Shown here: positions 40,148-40,159 of the stretch, one piece after another
Position numbering within the stretch: the first letter of the stretch is position 1
How the letters are laid out: the number at the start of each line of letters is the position of its first letter
Origin: Roseococcus sp.
GTDB lineage: Bacteria > Pseudomonadota > Alphaproteobacteria > Acetobacterales > Acetobacteraceae
Length of the DNA: 40,159 nucleotides
NCBI RefSeq assembly: GCF_019747315.1
Contig: NZ_JAIEQY010000090.1
Coordinates: 1-40,159 of the forward strand
Reading direction: 5' to 3'
Program-made: the position numbers and the translations under genes
Notes under the pieces: model-generated
Database searches by the model: none
Told to the model about the DNA's origin: nothing
What the model saw: only the letters and a program-made list of their open reading frames with translations

Positions 40148-40159
40148 CGGGGGCTTTCA

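Overview
The window is very GC-rich and densely packed. It has many ATGA/TGATG start-stop overlaps, several Bug/TctC-type and PotD-type binding proteins, and catabolic amidohydrolases and dehydrogenases. This fits an alphaproteobacterial chromosome of the Acetobacteraceae type (Roseomonas-like). That placement is inferred from gene content and style, because no marker gene here fixes the taxon. No rRNA, tRNA or CRISPR array was seen.

Layout. (A) 1-834 is the 3' part of a TctC/Bug solute-binding protein. (B) 890-7155 (+) is one tight operon: PotD-like binding protein, PotB- and PotC-like permeases, an amidohydrolase, a PotA-like ATPase and a DUF1989 (urea carboxylase-associated) protein. It looks like uptake plus hydrolysis of a nitrogenous compound. 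(C) 7673-9681 (+) holds a FrnE/DsbA-like thioredoxin-fold protein, a Tat-exported metallo-beta-lactamase-fold protein with degenerate metal ligands and a SnoaL-like protein. (D) 9817-11999 (-) holds a coenzyme-F420/NADP-reductase-like oxidoreductase, an Rrf2 regulator and a LysR regulator. (E) 12107-18998 (+) diverges from the LysR gene: SDR, GMC oxidoreductase, SnoaL-like, SDR, FMN azoreductase, DoxX, LLM flavin oxidoreductase and glutathionyl-hydroquinone reductase. This is a redox/electrophile set. Two matching dyads, CATCG-N7-CGATG with a T-N11-A core, lie in front of the lysR/SDR divergence and in front of azoR.

(F) 18999-19774 is mostly non-coding and contains a decayed 5' end of an IS21-type istA. 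(G) 19775-26262 (+) holds a sugar-isomerase-like TIM barrel, an NAD-epimerase/dehydratase, a second complete PotBCDA-type ABC transporter and an SDR. It looks like a sugar or sugar-acid uptake and oxidation module. An IS5-family element (26263-27205) begins at the base after the SDR stop codon. (H) 27314-28033 (-) is a maleate isomerase/Asp-Glu racemase homologue without the usual cysteines. It is followed by a lysine-rich 50-residue ORF on the minus strand (28393-28545) with a TTG start, and by rsgA (+).

(I) 30089-40147 (-) is a second catabolic block. In transcription order it has an XRE-cupin regulator, a CocE/NonD hydrolase, a dimethylglycine-dehydrogenase-like FAD/GcvT fusion protein, a DppA-type binding protein, an amidohydrolase, an SDR and a Bug protein. 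The first four catabolic genes abut or overlap. This suggests a pathway for an amide/ester compound with an N-methyl or secondary amine. The best candidates for undescribed biology are clusters B and I, the LysR dyad pair, and the several enzyme-family members that have lost canonical active-site residues.
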